Of a stretch of DNA of 64,000 nucleotides, positions 51,705 through 60,558 are shown piece by piece. Position numbers and translations under genes: made by a program. The notes under the pieces were generated by a model. It saw only the letters and a list, made by a program, of their open reading frames with translations, searched no databases and was not told the origin of the DNA. Source of the stretch: a candidate division CSSED10-310 bacterium (lineage in GTDB: Bacteria; CSSED10-310); NCBI GenBank assembly GCA_016931515.1, contig JAFGEQ010000023.1, forward strand, positions 59,066 through 123,065. Reading direction: 5' to 3'. The stretch's first letter is position 1, and every line of letters begins with the position of its first letter.

Positions 51705-54365
51705 ATGAAACCACCGATAACGGAATCATGGGGTAAATTGAAACGCGAAGCCGACGGAACCGTTTTGGAATGGCATCCACTACGTCACCATTGTTGCGAT
51801 GTAGCGGCCTGTTTTCAATCAATAATAAAACAAAAGGCGATCCGATCACGTTTGGCTTGTTTGGCTGATATTGATGAAATCGATGATAAAATGATCGAGT
51901 GCCTACTGGTCTTTGCTTTTCTTCACGATTTCGGAAAATGCAATCGATGTTTCCAGGAGAGACAAAATTCATCAAGGAAAAATGCTGTATTTTCAGGTCA
52001 CGTGCGAGAAGGTCTCAGTATTTTCAGAACGCGCGGAGCAATAGAAGGGAGAGTTTCTAAAATTTTTAAACCGCTGCTTTCACTAGGTTTGGATCAATCT
52101 TTGGTGAATATTTTCTGCTCATCAGTTTGTCACCATGGCAAACCTTTTAAATTAGATAATATCGATCCGCTTCTTAGCCACTGTTGGAACTCGGACGAAA
52201 TGATTGATCCAATCAACTCTCTTTCTAACCTGATTGATTATTGTAAAAGCCTGTTTCCCATGACATTTCAAAGAAACGGACTCCTTTTACCGAAAACTCA
52301 AGAGTTTTACCATGCGTTCAATGGTATCCTTACCTTATCTGATTGGCTCGGTTCAAACAGCAATGTGTTCCCATATTCCGAATCGACTGAAGAAGACAGA
52401 TGGGAATTCGCCTGTTCAAGAGCTGAGTTCATTGTCAAAGCAACAGGAATATCTGCTGATGTAGGACGCCGTTTTTTGGCGGGAAAAACTGTATCCTTTA
52501 ATTTGGTTTCTACCTTTGAACCAAGACCGATGCAGCGATTGATTGAAACTATCGATATTTCCCGATCAGGCAGTATCGTTATCCTGGAGGCGGAAACGGG
52601 ATCAGGAAAAACGGAAGCTGCTTTGCTTTACTTTTTTCGATTGTTTACTGCGGGTGCGGTTGATGGCATATACTTTGCGCTTCCAACGAGAACTTCTGCG
52701 GTTCAGATATGGGAGAGAGTAAAAAGAATAATTGCCTCTGTTTTCGAGGATTCCGGATATCCACCGGAAGTAACCTTGGCTGTTCCAGGATATCTCGACC
52801 CCAAAGATCAACCAGGGCATTTTCATCTTGACGAACTCTGTGAAGATAACAGTTATGAACGATTAAGACACTGGGCTTCTGAAAGTCCCAAAAAGTACCT
52901 TGCAGGTGTTATAGTCATTGGGACCATTGATCAGATTTTATTATCCGGGCTTCAAATCCCACATACGCATTTGCGCGCTGGAACACTTCTACGACATCTA
53001 CTGGTTGTTGATGAAGTTCATGCTTCTGATGCCTATATGAACAGTATCTTGTTGGAAGTCGTCAGAAGGCAAATCAGATCGGGAAGTCATGTTCTGCTAA
53101 TGTCTGCTACTCTCGGCATTGCTACGAAGCAGATGATGGTAGCCGCTGGCACTATGGGAATCTCAACTCCTTCAATTGAACAAGCAACGAATGAATCATA
53201 TCCTCTAATCACGGTCGGTTCAAAATCTGGAATTGCTAAGTACCATCCTCCTATCTCAAAAAGTATACAGGTTAAAACTATCGAAGTATCTCTTACTAAA
53301 ACTATCGCAGATCCCCAGAAAATCTCTGAAATAGCACTGTCCGCTGCGTTAAAAGGAGCTAAGGTGTTGGTGATCAGGAACACAGTGAAAGACTGCATTA
53401 AAACGCAGAGGAGTCTAGAAACTCTTTCAAAGATATCAAATTCAATGTCTTGTCTCTTCTGCCTGAAAGGAGTCCCTGCACCGCATCATTCGAGATTCGC
53501 CCGTATTGATAGAATTCACCTTGACAAGGCACTGGAACAATATTTAGGACATAACTCTAAGAACAGTCCTGTTATCGCTATTGCTACTCAGACAGTTCAA
53601 CAGAGCCTTGATATCGATTCGGACTTTCTTATCACCGATATATGTCCCTCTGATGTTTTACTTCAACGATTTGGGCGTCTTCACAGACATGACAGGCCAT
53701 CCAGGCCTTCCGAATTTGAAAAACCTCAAGCAATGGTACTCGTACCTACCGATCGTAATTTACATTCATTCATAAATAGAGCTGGACCAGCATCAGGTTC
53801 TGCGAAATCCCCTCATGGTCTTGGCACAGTTTATGAGGATTTGAGGATCATTGATGCTACGTGGCGGCAATTGGAAAAAAACAGGTTTCTCAACATCCCG
53901 GATGATTGCCGAAAACTCGTCGAACGATCCACTCATCCTGAGATCCTTGCTCAGTATTCTGTTAAGAACGCCGATGAGTGGAAACTCCATGAAGCCTTCA
54001 TAAGGGGAAATATGATCACAAAGAAAGGCACGGCTATCCAGAACTGCATTGATTGGAGAAAAGCGTTTTCTGATTTCGATTTCTCTTCTGATGTCGAGGT
54101 CAGAATTTCTTCCAGACTAGGATTAAGAGACAGAATTGTCACTTTCAAAAATGCGATACAAGGTCCGTTCGATTATGCTATCGAGTCGATTTCGATACCA
54201 GGATCGCTGATTCAAAACTCGAACGGCAATGATGAGATTGTGGAAGCCAAACAGCTTGATTCCGGCTTCACATTCGATTATTCTGGGCACAGTTTTACAT
54301 ATGATCGATATGGATTGGTACTCAATCAAAATCAAGAAACCAAGGAATTACTGGATTATGAGTAA
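51705..54365 (+). CDS. cas3: CRISPR-associated helicase-nuclease Cas3
   Basis: An 886-residue Cas3, recruited by Cascade to unwind and degrade target DNA. The HD nuclease domain has His24, His28/29 and the His74-Asp75 pair in AFLHDFGKC. The helicase has Walker A EAETGSGKTEA near 293-303, the DEVH box at 436-439 (VVDEVHASD), motif III LMSATLG and motif VI QRFGRLHRHDRP. A full HD plus helicase in one chain is the type I-E form. The start at 51705 is chosen for GGAGG six bases upstream; an in-frame ATG at 51687 precedes that site. It overlaps cse1 by eight bases. Confidence 0.95.
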   Translation: MKPPITESWGKLKREADGTVLEWHPLRHHCCDVAACFQSIIKQKAIRSRLACLADIDEIDDKMIECLLVFAFLHDFGKCNRCFQERQNSSRKNAVFSGHVREGLSIFRTRGAIEGRVSKIFKPLLSLGLDQSLVNIFCSSVCHHGKPFKLDNIDPLLSHCWNSDEMIDPINSLSNLIDYCKSLFPMTFQRNGLLLPKTQEFYHAFNGILTLSDWLGSNSNVFPYSESTEEDRWEFACSRAEFIVKATGISADVGRRFLAGKTVSFNLVSTFEPRPMQRLIETIDISRSGSIVILEAETGSGKTEAALLYFFRLFTAGAVDGIYFALPTRTSAVQIWERVKRIIASVFEDSGYPPEVTLAVPGYLDPKDQPGHFHLDELCEDNSYERLRHWASESPKKYLAGVIVIGTIDQILLSGLQIPHTHLRAGTLLRHLLVVDEVHASDAYMNSILLEVVRRQIRSGSHVLLMSATLGIATKQMMVAAGTMGISTPSIEQATNESYPLITVGSKSGIAKYHPPISKSIQVKTIEVSLTKTIADPQKISEIALSAALKGAKVLVIRNTVKDCIKTQRSLETLSKISNSMSCLFCLKGVPAPHHSRFARIDRIHLDKALEQYLGHNSKNSPVIAIATQTVQQSLDIDSDFLITDICPSDVLLQRFGRLHRHDRPSRPSEFEKPQAMVLVPTDRNLHSFINRAGPASGSAKSPHGLGTVYEDLRIIDATWRQLEKNRFLNIPDDCRKLVERSTHPEILAQYSVKNADEWKLHEAFIRGNMITKKGTAIQNCIDWRKAFSDFDFSSDVEVRISSRLGLRDRIVTFKNAIQGPFDYAIESISIPGSLIQNSNGNDEIVEAKQLDSGFTFDYSGHSFTYDRYGLVLNQNQETKELLDYE

Positions 54366-55926
54366 ATATTCTCTGCTTTCAGATAGGCTTATATCTGTAA
54401 ATTCATCTGAACATGAAAAAATGATGATGTCATTGCCTGATATCTTGGCACATTTATCAGCATCTAAAGATATTTCTTTCCTTGATCTTCAAATTCATCA
54501 GCAACATGCCTGGCATGCTTTTCTCGTCCAATTGGCCTCTATGGCTCTGGCATCTCATTCGTGCCGAAAAGTTGAAGAGATTGAAGCAAAGACCTGGAGG
54601 TCATTATTATTGGATATGACGAGTGGTAACGAGGATGCATGGTGTTTGATCGTAAATGATTGGGATAAAGCAGCTTTTATGCAACCGCCTTCACCTCCCG
54701 GAACAGATTTTAATAATCCCGATGCAAGAAGAACTATTTCTGAAATTGATGTTCTTGTATTGTCCAGAAATCACGATATAAAAAAAAATCGTTTGTTAAA
54801 TCCTAATCTGGACCACTGGGTTTTCAACCTTGTCAATTATCAGACAATGAATGGATTTCTTGGTCAGAAGAACTATAACATTGCCCGAATGAATGGTGGA
54901 TGGGGAAGCCGTCCATGCGTAACATTAAAACATGGAGAAAACTGGGGTCAACGATTTTGCATAGATACAGATATTTCATTGAATATCAGGCCAAACTTGA
55001 TCGGCATTAACTCTCTAGGATTCGCTTATAGATATTCAGAAGGGCATCAATTGCTATGGGTTCTGCCCTGGGATGGAAATTCCCAGATTGAGATACTTGA
55101 TTGCGATCCATTTTTTATTGAAGTATGCCGACGAATCAAATTACAAGAGGAAAATGGAAAAATAATTGCTTATTTCATAGGAACGAATAAAGAGCGCGTA
55201 AATGCAGCTTTTTTAAAAGGTAAAACAGGCGATATATGGACACCGCTTGATATTTCAAAAGACGAGGCACAAGCTCTGACAGTACCTGAATCAGGTTTTT
55301 CTTACGAAATGAAACGACGCCTGATTTTCGATGATCAAATGATACCTTCACCAGCCATGAGTTGGGATTATAGAGAAATCGATTCTTATGATCTTTACGC
55401 TGAGGTTGTCTCACGTGGCAAAGGCCAGACAAATGGTTATCATTCCTGCCAATTGCCGATGCCCAAAAAGATTGTTCGGCTATTCGCAGATACAACATCC
55501 AAACGACTACTCGCGGAAAAAGCGAAGGAGCAGGTTGAAGATGCGAAAAATATTAAGAAAATATTGCGGATATCGCTTCTCGTTTTCCTTCAAGGCGACC
55601 AAACTAGGCTCAACTTTGACGATCACCGGCATGAGAAGGTTGTTCAACGACTTGATAACATAATTGATGCCCGGTTTTTCAGCCATTTGTGGGAAACATC
55701 TGAGAATGAAACGATGGAAGCGAGAATTGCCTGGCAGAAGCTGATAATAGAGGACGCATCCCATGTTTTGCTTCAAGCATTCAGATCACTTCCTTGCCCG
55801 GATGCCAGAAGGTATAAAAGCATTACGAATGCGGAAAGATGTTTCTGGGGCCAGATCAACAAGCTGTTTCCGAAGAGTTTGGAAAAGAAAGGTGGTACTG
55901 ATGATGATACCGTCTCAAATATCTGA
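54358..55926 (+). CDS. cse1: Cascade large subunit Cse1/Cas8e
   Basis: A 522-residue Cse1 (Cas8e), the PAM-reading large subunit of type I-E Cascade. The start at 54358 overlaps the Cas3 stop; the frame is open 43 codons upstream inside cas3 with no homology. Features include the conserved N-terminal LLSDRLISV and LDLQIHQQHAWHAFL, and the central MQPPSPPG region, AARR-like and WGSRPC segments (about 160-230). I cannot identify the PAM-contact residues with confidence. It overlaps cse2 by 26 bases. Confidence 0.93.
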   Translation: MSKYSLLSDRLISVNSSEHEKMMMSLPDILAHLSASKDISFLDLQIHQQHAWHAFLVQLASMALASHSCRKVEEIEAKTWRSLLLDMTSGNEDAWCLIVNDWDKAAFMQPPSPPGTDFNNPDARRTISEIDVLVLSRNHDIKKNRLLNPNLDHWVFNLVNYQTMNGFLGQKNYNIARMNGGWGSRPCVTLKHGENWGQRFCIDTDISLNIRPNLIGINSLGFAYRYSEGHQLLWVLPWDGNSQIEILDCDPFFIEVCRRIKLQEENGKIIAYFIGTNKERVNAAFLKGKTGDIWTPLDISKDEAQALTVPESGFSYEMKRRLIFDDQMIPSPAMSWDYREIDSYDLYAEVVSRGKGQTNGYHSCQLPMPKKIVRLFADTTSKRLLAEKAKEQVEDAKNIKKILRISLLVFLQGDQTRLNFDDHRHEKVVQRLDNIIDARFFSHLWETSENETMEARIAWQKLIIEDASHVLLQAFRSLPCPDARRYKSITNAERCFWGQINKLFPKSLEKKGGTDDDTVSNI

Positions 55927-56455
55927 AAATAATTTACATTCCACGCAAATGACAGATCAGGATCTGGTCGGATGGATCGCGGTTCAATTAGATAAAGTCC
56001 TCACGCCAGGCGCATTGGCTGAATTACGTAGAATAACACCTGAGGATCCTTGGTGTCCCGCAGTTTGGCGACTTCTAGCTGATCAACGTTTTGATCACTT
56101 TTTATCAGGTAATGATGCCCATGCAAGACAGTCTGAGAAAACATGGGCTTTTATAATCCACGTGATGGCACTGACGACAGGATTGCATGACAGGTCGACA
56201 CCGATCGGAAAAGTATTGGCCAATTCCGGATTCTCGGAAATCCGTTTGAATCGCCTCTTGAAAGCCCAAGATAGTCAATTATTTGAACAAGTTTCCTCTG
56301 TTGCAAGATTTCTGAAATCGAAAGGTGAAAGATTTGATACTTCAGATCTGGCAGCGCTGCTTCTTGCAAAACCCGGAACAGAGAGATGTGACTATATCAG
56401 GAACAGGATCGCCCGATGGTATTTTACAACCCTTGCAAAATCAGAAAAGGAGTAA
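55901..56455 (+). CDS. cse2: Cascade small subunit Cse2
   Basis: A 184-residue Cse2, one of the two small subunits that stabilise the R-loop in type I-E Cascade. The mostly helical protein begins MMIPSQISENN and shows TEKTWAFIIHVMALT-like and RLNRLLKAQDSQLFEQV segments of the family. The start at 55901 overlaps the cse1 end; the frame is open upstream in another gene's sequence. cas7e begins four bases after its stop. Confidence 0.9.
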   Translation: MMIPSQISENNLHSTQMTDQDLVGWIAVQLDKVLTPGALAELRRITPEDPWCPAVWRLLADQRFDHFLSGNDAHARQSEKTWAFIIHVMALTTGLHDRSTPIGKVLANSGFSEIRLNRLLKAQDSQLFEQVSSVARFLKSKGERFDTSDLAALLLAKPGTERCDYIRNRIARWYFTTLAKSEKE

Positions 56456-56458
56456 ATC

Positions 56459-57664
56459 ATGGTCCGTTTTATACAAATTCATTCATTGACATCCTTCCCT
56501 TCAGCTCTTTTAAATAGAGATGACGCCGGTTTCGCCAAGCGAATTCCATTTGGCGGTGTTTCAAGAACAAGAATATCATCCCAATGTTTGAAACGGCATT
56601 GGCGTCTTTTCCGGGGAGATCATTCCCTGGCTGACATTCAGATTCCGATGTCGATTCGCTCCAGAAGGAGCTTCGAGAAATTCGTTGCCGCCCCTTTGCG
56701 TGATTCCGGTTTTGAGCCGGAGATCGTCGAGACTGTCGTAATTCGTATGATGAATGCCATTCTTGGTGAGAGTGAGTCCAAAAAAAAGAAAAAATCGAAA
56801 GAAGAAACGAGTCTTGAAAGCAGCCAAATAACGGTACTCGGAAGCAAAGAACTCAGTTATTTCAAGAATGAAGCAGCCCGCTTAATCAATGAATATCTCG
56901 CTTCCGACAAAGCTGAACCATTCGAGAAGTATATCGATAAATGTCTAAATTCAAAGGATATCAAGAAGAATCTCCAAGCACTGAAAACGGGAGCGGGATT
57001 GGATGCGGCTATGTTTGGCAGGATGGTCACAAGCGATATCCTGGCGCGAGTAGATGCAGCCGTTCATGTAGCTCACGCATTCACGGTTCACCAGGAGGCT
57101 TCGGAGGCTGATTATTTTACGGCATGCGACGATCTGATGGGATCAGATGATGAGAAAGAACTTGGAGCAGGCCATATAAACTCGACTGAACTGACATCAG
57201 GGCTGTTTTACGGATATTCTGTTATCGATATTCCGCAGCTTGTTTCAAATCTTGAAGGAGTCGATCCCAGAGAGTTCGCTGAAGCCGACAGATCCGTAGC
57301 TGCAGAAATAGTTAAACGATTCATTGCAATCTCTGCAACCGTGTCTCCAGGCGCTAAAGTCGGATCCACTGCTCCATATAACTATGCTTCAATGATGTTT
57401 GTCGAATGCGGAAACTCTCAGCCCAGATCTCTAGCAAACGCATTCTTAAATCCTGTCTCTTTTTCTGGATCAATCCTTCAGAACACCTATACTGCTCTTG
57501 CCGAATATCTTGGGGAATTCAAATCGATGTATCCTCTTTATAAAATGGAATGTCTTCTGGCAGGCATTCATCTTCCGAAATCCCTTCTGGATGTTTTGAA
57601 CCTGAACCATGCTTATTCCATAGATGAATTGACTCAATGGGCATCCGGGAAAATCATGGGTTGA
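56459..57664 (+). CDS. cas7e: Cascade backbone subunit Cas7e
   Basis: A 401-residue Cas7e (Cse4/CasC), which polymerises along the crRNA spacer. Motifs include IQIHSLTSFPSALLNRDDAG, AKRIPFGGVSRTRISSQCLKRHWR, DAAMFGRMVTSDILARVDAAVHVAHAFT and ATVSPGAKVGSTAPYNYASMM. It is about 35 residues longer than the E. coli protein, mainly through a lysine/glutamate-rich insertion (ESESKKKKKSKEETSLES, about 102-122). An AAAAGGAG site precedes the ATG. Confidence 0.95.
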   Translation: MVRFIQIHSLTSFPSALLNRDDAGFAKRIPFGGVSRTRISSQCLKRHWRLFRGDHSLADIQIPMSIRSRRSFEKFVAAPLRDSGFEPEIVETVVIRMMNAILGESESKKKKKSKEETSLESSQITVLGSKELSYFKNEAARLINEYLASDKAEPFEKYIDKCLNSKDIKKNLQALKTGAGLDAAMFGRMVTSDILARVDAAVHVAHAFTVHQEASEADYFTACDDLMGSDDEKELGAGHINSTELTSGLFYGYSVIDIPQLVSNLEGVDPREFAEADRSVAAEIVKRFIAISATVSPGAKVGSTAPYNYASMMFVECGNSQPRSLANAFLNPVSFSGSILQNTYTALAEYLGEFKSMYPLYKMECLLAGIHLPKSLLDVLNLNHAYSIDELTQWASGKIMG

Positions 57665-57668
57665 CAAA

Positions 57669-58403
57669 ATGGACTTTATCCTATTGCGATTAGATTCACC
57701 AATGATCAGTTTAGGTGGTACCATGATTGACAACAATGGTGTTGTACAACGATGGCCGGCACAGTCGTTGATGACTGGTTTGATTGGTAATTCATTGGGA
57801 TATGATCATAGTGAATCCGAAAAACTAACCACTCTGCAATCTCGATTACGCTTCGCCACACGATGTGATGTTGTCGGAGAAGTCATGATCGATTATCAGA
57901 CTGTTGATTTGGGTCAGAGTTTTATGAGCGAAACCGGATGGACGACCTGGGGTGCAGTCGAAGAGCGAAAAGGGGGATCAGCCAAAACAGGGACACATAT
58001 TAGGTATAAACATTACTTCGTTGACAGCGTGTTTACTGTTGCGTTGTCTCTAATTCCATCTGATCCACACTTTCCGACTTTGGACACGATTGAAGAATCA
58101 CTCATGGAACCTTCCAGACCTCTTTTTATTGGAAGAAAATGTTGTATTCCTTCTGTGCCGATCTTGCTGGGCAAAATATCTGCCAACTCCTTTCTTGAAG
58201 CGTTACGTAAGGCTCCTTTATTGCAACGATTGAAAGGGAAAAGTGATTTCCTCTACGAAATCTATCTTCCATCTGGTGAATATACAGCGGAATTGGAATC
58301 AGCGCATGAGTTTTCAGTAACGGATGAGAGAGACTGGATTAATCAGATTCATACAGGAAGACGATTAATGACCCAGGCTTTTATTAAATTGAGTGATGGT
58401 TAA
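57669..58403 (+). CDS. cas5e: Cascade subunit Cas5e
   Basis: A 244-residue Cas5e (CasD), which binds the crRNA 5' handle. It opens with FILLRLDSPMISLGG and contains a family SEKLTTLQSRLRFATRCD and YKHYFVDSVFTVALS. It lies four bases after cas7e and 15 before cas6e, in the standard I-E order. Confidence 0.93.
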   Translation: MDFILLRLDSPMISLGGTMIDNNGVVQRWPAQSLMTGLIGNSLGYDHSESEKLTTLQSRLRFATRCDVVGEVMIDYQTVDLGQSFMSETGWTTWGAVEERKGGSAKTGTHIRYKHYFVDSVFTVALSLIPSDPHFPTLDTIEESLMEPSRPLFIGRKCCIPSVPILLGKISANSFLEALRKAPLLQRLKGKSDFLYEIYLPSGEYTAELESAHEFSVTDERDWINQIHTGRRLMTQAFIKLSDG

Positions 58404-58418
58404 CCAGGGAGTTAATTG

Positions 58419-59213
58419 ATGGAACTGCACTTAACCAAGTTTTTAATTGAAACGCGTGGTCTGATGAGACTCCAGCATTTCTTCAGAATTCCTCCCGACA
58501 CGATGGATCTGGGATATCTTGTTCATTGCGGAATTAGCCAGGCTTTTCATTCATGCGCACCCAAGGTATTCTCGGTGATGGATCGTTATACACGAATGAA
58601 CAATGAATCGAGCAATCATCCACGTTTCACACAGGTTCTTGGATACACAAAAGAATCCGCATCGACATTAATCAATCATGCAAAAACGTATGCCGAACCG
58701 GATATTTTGGAGTTATTCGACTTAGATCAAATTCAATCGAAGACAGTTCCAATGAATTTGCCAATCGGCCATCTCCTGGAGTTCCGGGTTAAAACGTGTC
58801 CAATTATTCGTATCTGGCGTGAAACAAATGGAAAACGCCGACAAGTAGAGCGCGATGCCTGGCTTGCACGTGTGAAGTCGGACGAGGAGATGAATGTTCC
58901 GGATTATCAGATGCCTGACCGAGAGACTGTCTACAGTCAGTGGTTCGTCGAATTGATCAATCGTCAGAAATCAGTTTCGCTGGTTGAAGCACACATGAGT
59001 GGATTAAAACTGGATCGTCTGGTAAGGAAAACCCGAAATAGAACTTCCGATCCTAATCAGTCAAAGCGTCTGGACCGACCTGTTGCTGTATTTCAGGGAT
59101 TACTAAATATACAGAATTCCGAATCTTTCAATGACCTGTTGTACTGTGGAATAGGTCGTCATAAGTCTTTTGGATTCGGTATGCTATTATTGAAACCTGC
59201 TGGTGCAAGATAA
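58419..59213 (+). CDS. cas6e: crRNA-processing endoribonuclease Cas6e
   Basis: A 264-residue Cas6e (CasE), which cuts each repeat to release crRNA. The ferredoxin-like fold has a candidate catalytic His36 in LGYLVHCGISQAF and the C-terminal glycine-rich GIGRHKSFGFGMLLLKP that binds the repeat stem. It starts at the ATG at 58419 with a GGGAG-type site. Its stop overlaps the cas1 ATG by one base. Confidence 0.93.
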   Translation: MELHLTKFLIETRGLMRLQHFFRIPPDTMDLGYLVHCGISQAFHSCAPKVFSVMDRYTRMNNESSNHPRFTQVLGYTKESASTLINHAKTYAEPDILELFDLDQIQSKTVPMNLPIGHLLEFRVKTCPIIRIWRETNGKRRQVERDAWLARVKSDEEMNVPDYQMPDRETVYSQWFVELINRQKSVSLVEAHMSGLKLDRLVRKTRNRTSDPNQSKRLDRPVAVFQGLLNIQNSESFNDLLYCGIGRHKSFGFGMLLLKPAGAR

Positions 59214-60109
59214 TGCTTAAAGGTCGACTTGGAATTGAAACTGCAAGGATACCGCATGCTGATCGGCACGGTCTTCTCTACCTAAGCAGAGGTACTTTAT
59301 TTGTTGAAAACGGTACTTTGCGATTTGCAACTCCCGGTGATGGCGAAATTGGAACGGGTGATTACTCGATTCCATATCAAACGGTTTCCTTCATCCTAAT
59401 GGGTCCCGGTAGTACGGTAACCCATGATTCTCTCAGACTCATGGCGTCACATGGTACTGGTTTAATTTGCGTTGGAGAAGGGAATGTCAAGTTTTATGCA
59501 AGCATGCCATTTGGACCGGGGGATTCCGAGATAGCCAGGCGACAGGTTAGACTATGGTCTGACGGAGAAGGATCTCGGATAGAAGTTGCCAGGCGTATGT
59601 ATGGTATTCGTCTGGTTGAAGTGTTCCCACATGATTCTTTGGATGTTCTACGCGGAATCGAAGGTGTTAGGATGCGTCAATCCTACAAAGTTCTGGCAGA
59701 TAAATTCGGAGTTTCCTGGAACGGGAGGGTGTATGACCGAAAACGTCCAAACGAAACTGATCTGCCGAACCAGGCAATCAATCATGCTGCAACATTTGTA
59801 GAAGCAGCAGCAATGATCGCTGTTGCAGCAACCGGAACGATCCCAAATTTGGGGTTCATTCATGAGGATGCGGCGATATCATTTTGTTTGGATATTGCCG
59901 ATTTGTATCGAACGGAAATCACGATACCGTTGGCATTTCGAAGTGTCTCAATATTCCTTAAAAAATCAGGTACCGATCAATATAACACGACTCTTGAGAA
60001 GGAAATTCGATATGCTGCTGCGTCTGTTTTCAAAGAAGAGAAACTCATCAGCAGGATGATTGATTCTATAAAGTTGGTATTAAAAGATGACAATAGTAGT
60101 AACTCGTAA
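59213..60109 (+). CDS. cas1: Type I-E adaptation integrase Cas1
   Basis: A 298-residue Cas1, the spacer integrase. The metal-site residues are intact: Glu150 in VLRGIEGVRMR, His217 in GFIHEDA, and Asp227 and Asp230 in FCLDIADLYR. The length and sequence are those of the I-E branch. It overlaps cas6e by one base and cas2 by 23. Confidence 0.95.
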   Translation: MLKGRLGIETARIPHADRHGLLYLSRGTLFVENGTLRFATPGDGEIGTGDYSIPYQTVSFILMGPGSTVTHDSLRLMASHGTGLICVGEGNVKFYASMPFGPGDSEIARRQVRLWSDGEGSRIEVARRMYGIRLVEVFPHDSLDVLRGIEGVRMRQSYKVLADKFGVSWNGRVYDRKRPNETDLPNQAINHAATFVEAAAMIAVAATGTIPNLGFIHEDAAISFCLDIADLYRTEITIPLAFRSVSIFLKKSGTDQYNTTLEKEIRYAAASVFKEEKLISRMIDSIKLVLKDDNSSNS

Positions 60110-60422
60110 TGTAGCACCGAGAGTTCGAGGTTTTCTGGCTTCTGTCATGCTTGAGATTGCTCCGGGTGTATATATTTCTCCAAGATTGAATCAAGGTGTT
60201 CGAGAAAGATTATTGGGGGTTTTGGACGATTACTGGATGGGCCAGTCAGACCAGGGTATTGTCGTCTGTTGGGAGAGCAAACAGGTCCCTTGCGGAATTG
60301 ATCTTAAGATTTGGGGATCTCCGGTCCATTCGATCGAAGACATTGACGGTTTGTTTCTCTGTCGAAGAGCTCTTACAGACAATCAGCTTGACAGAATGAG
60401 AAAACTGATCTTTGAGAAGTGA
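60087..60422 (+). CDS. cas2: Type I-E Cas2
   Basis: A 111-residue Cas2 of the E type, which bridges two Cas1 dimers in the integration complex. MTIVVTRNVAPRVRGFLASVMLEIAPGVY is the family start, and SPRLNQGVRERLL and DNQLDRMRKLIFE follow. The gene overlaps cas1 and ends 136 bases before the first repeat. Confidence 0.94.
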   Translation: MTIVVTRNVAPRVRGFLASVMLEIAPGVYISPRLNQGVRERLLGVLDDYWMGQSDQGIVVCWESKQVPCGIDLKIWGSPVHSIEDIDGLFLCRRALTDNQLDRMRKLIFEK

Positions 60423-60558
60423 AAAAATTCAGGGGACATAGAGCAGATGAAAATCGCCTATCCTATGTAGATTATTCGATTCATATATTTGCATTATTGA
60501 CATATTATCAATATAATAAACCCTTCTTGTGATTTGTAAAAAAATCCTTGAAGGAAGG
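60423..60558 (+). promoter_or_regulatory. CRISPR leader with promoter
   Basis: An AT-rich 136-base leader between cas2 and the first repeat. TTGCAT (60489-60494) and TATAAT (60512-60517) are 17 bases apart and would start transcription about 35 bases before the first repeat. An ATTGA/TCAAT inverted pair overlaps the spacer region. It is on the cas side, so new spacers are expected at this end. Confidence 0.75.

Noticed and set aside
60495-60517. TTGACA at 60498 as the -35 box of the leader promoter
   Set aside because: It would leave only about nine bases to TATAAT. TTGCAT at 60489 gives a normal 17-base spacer.
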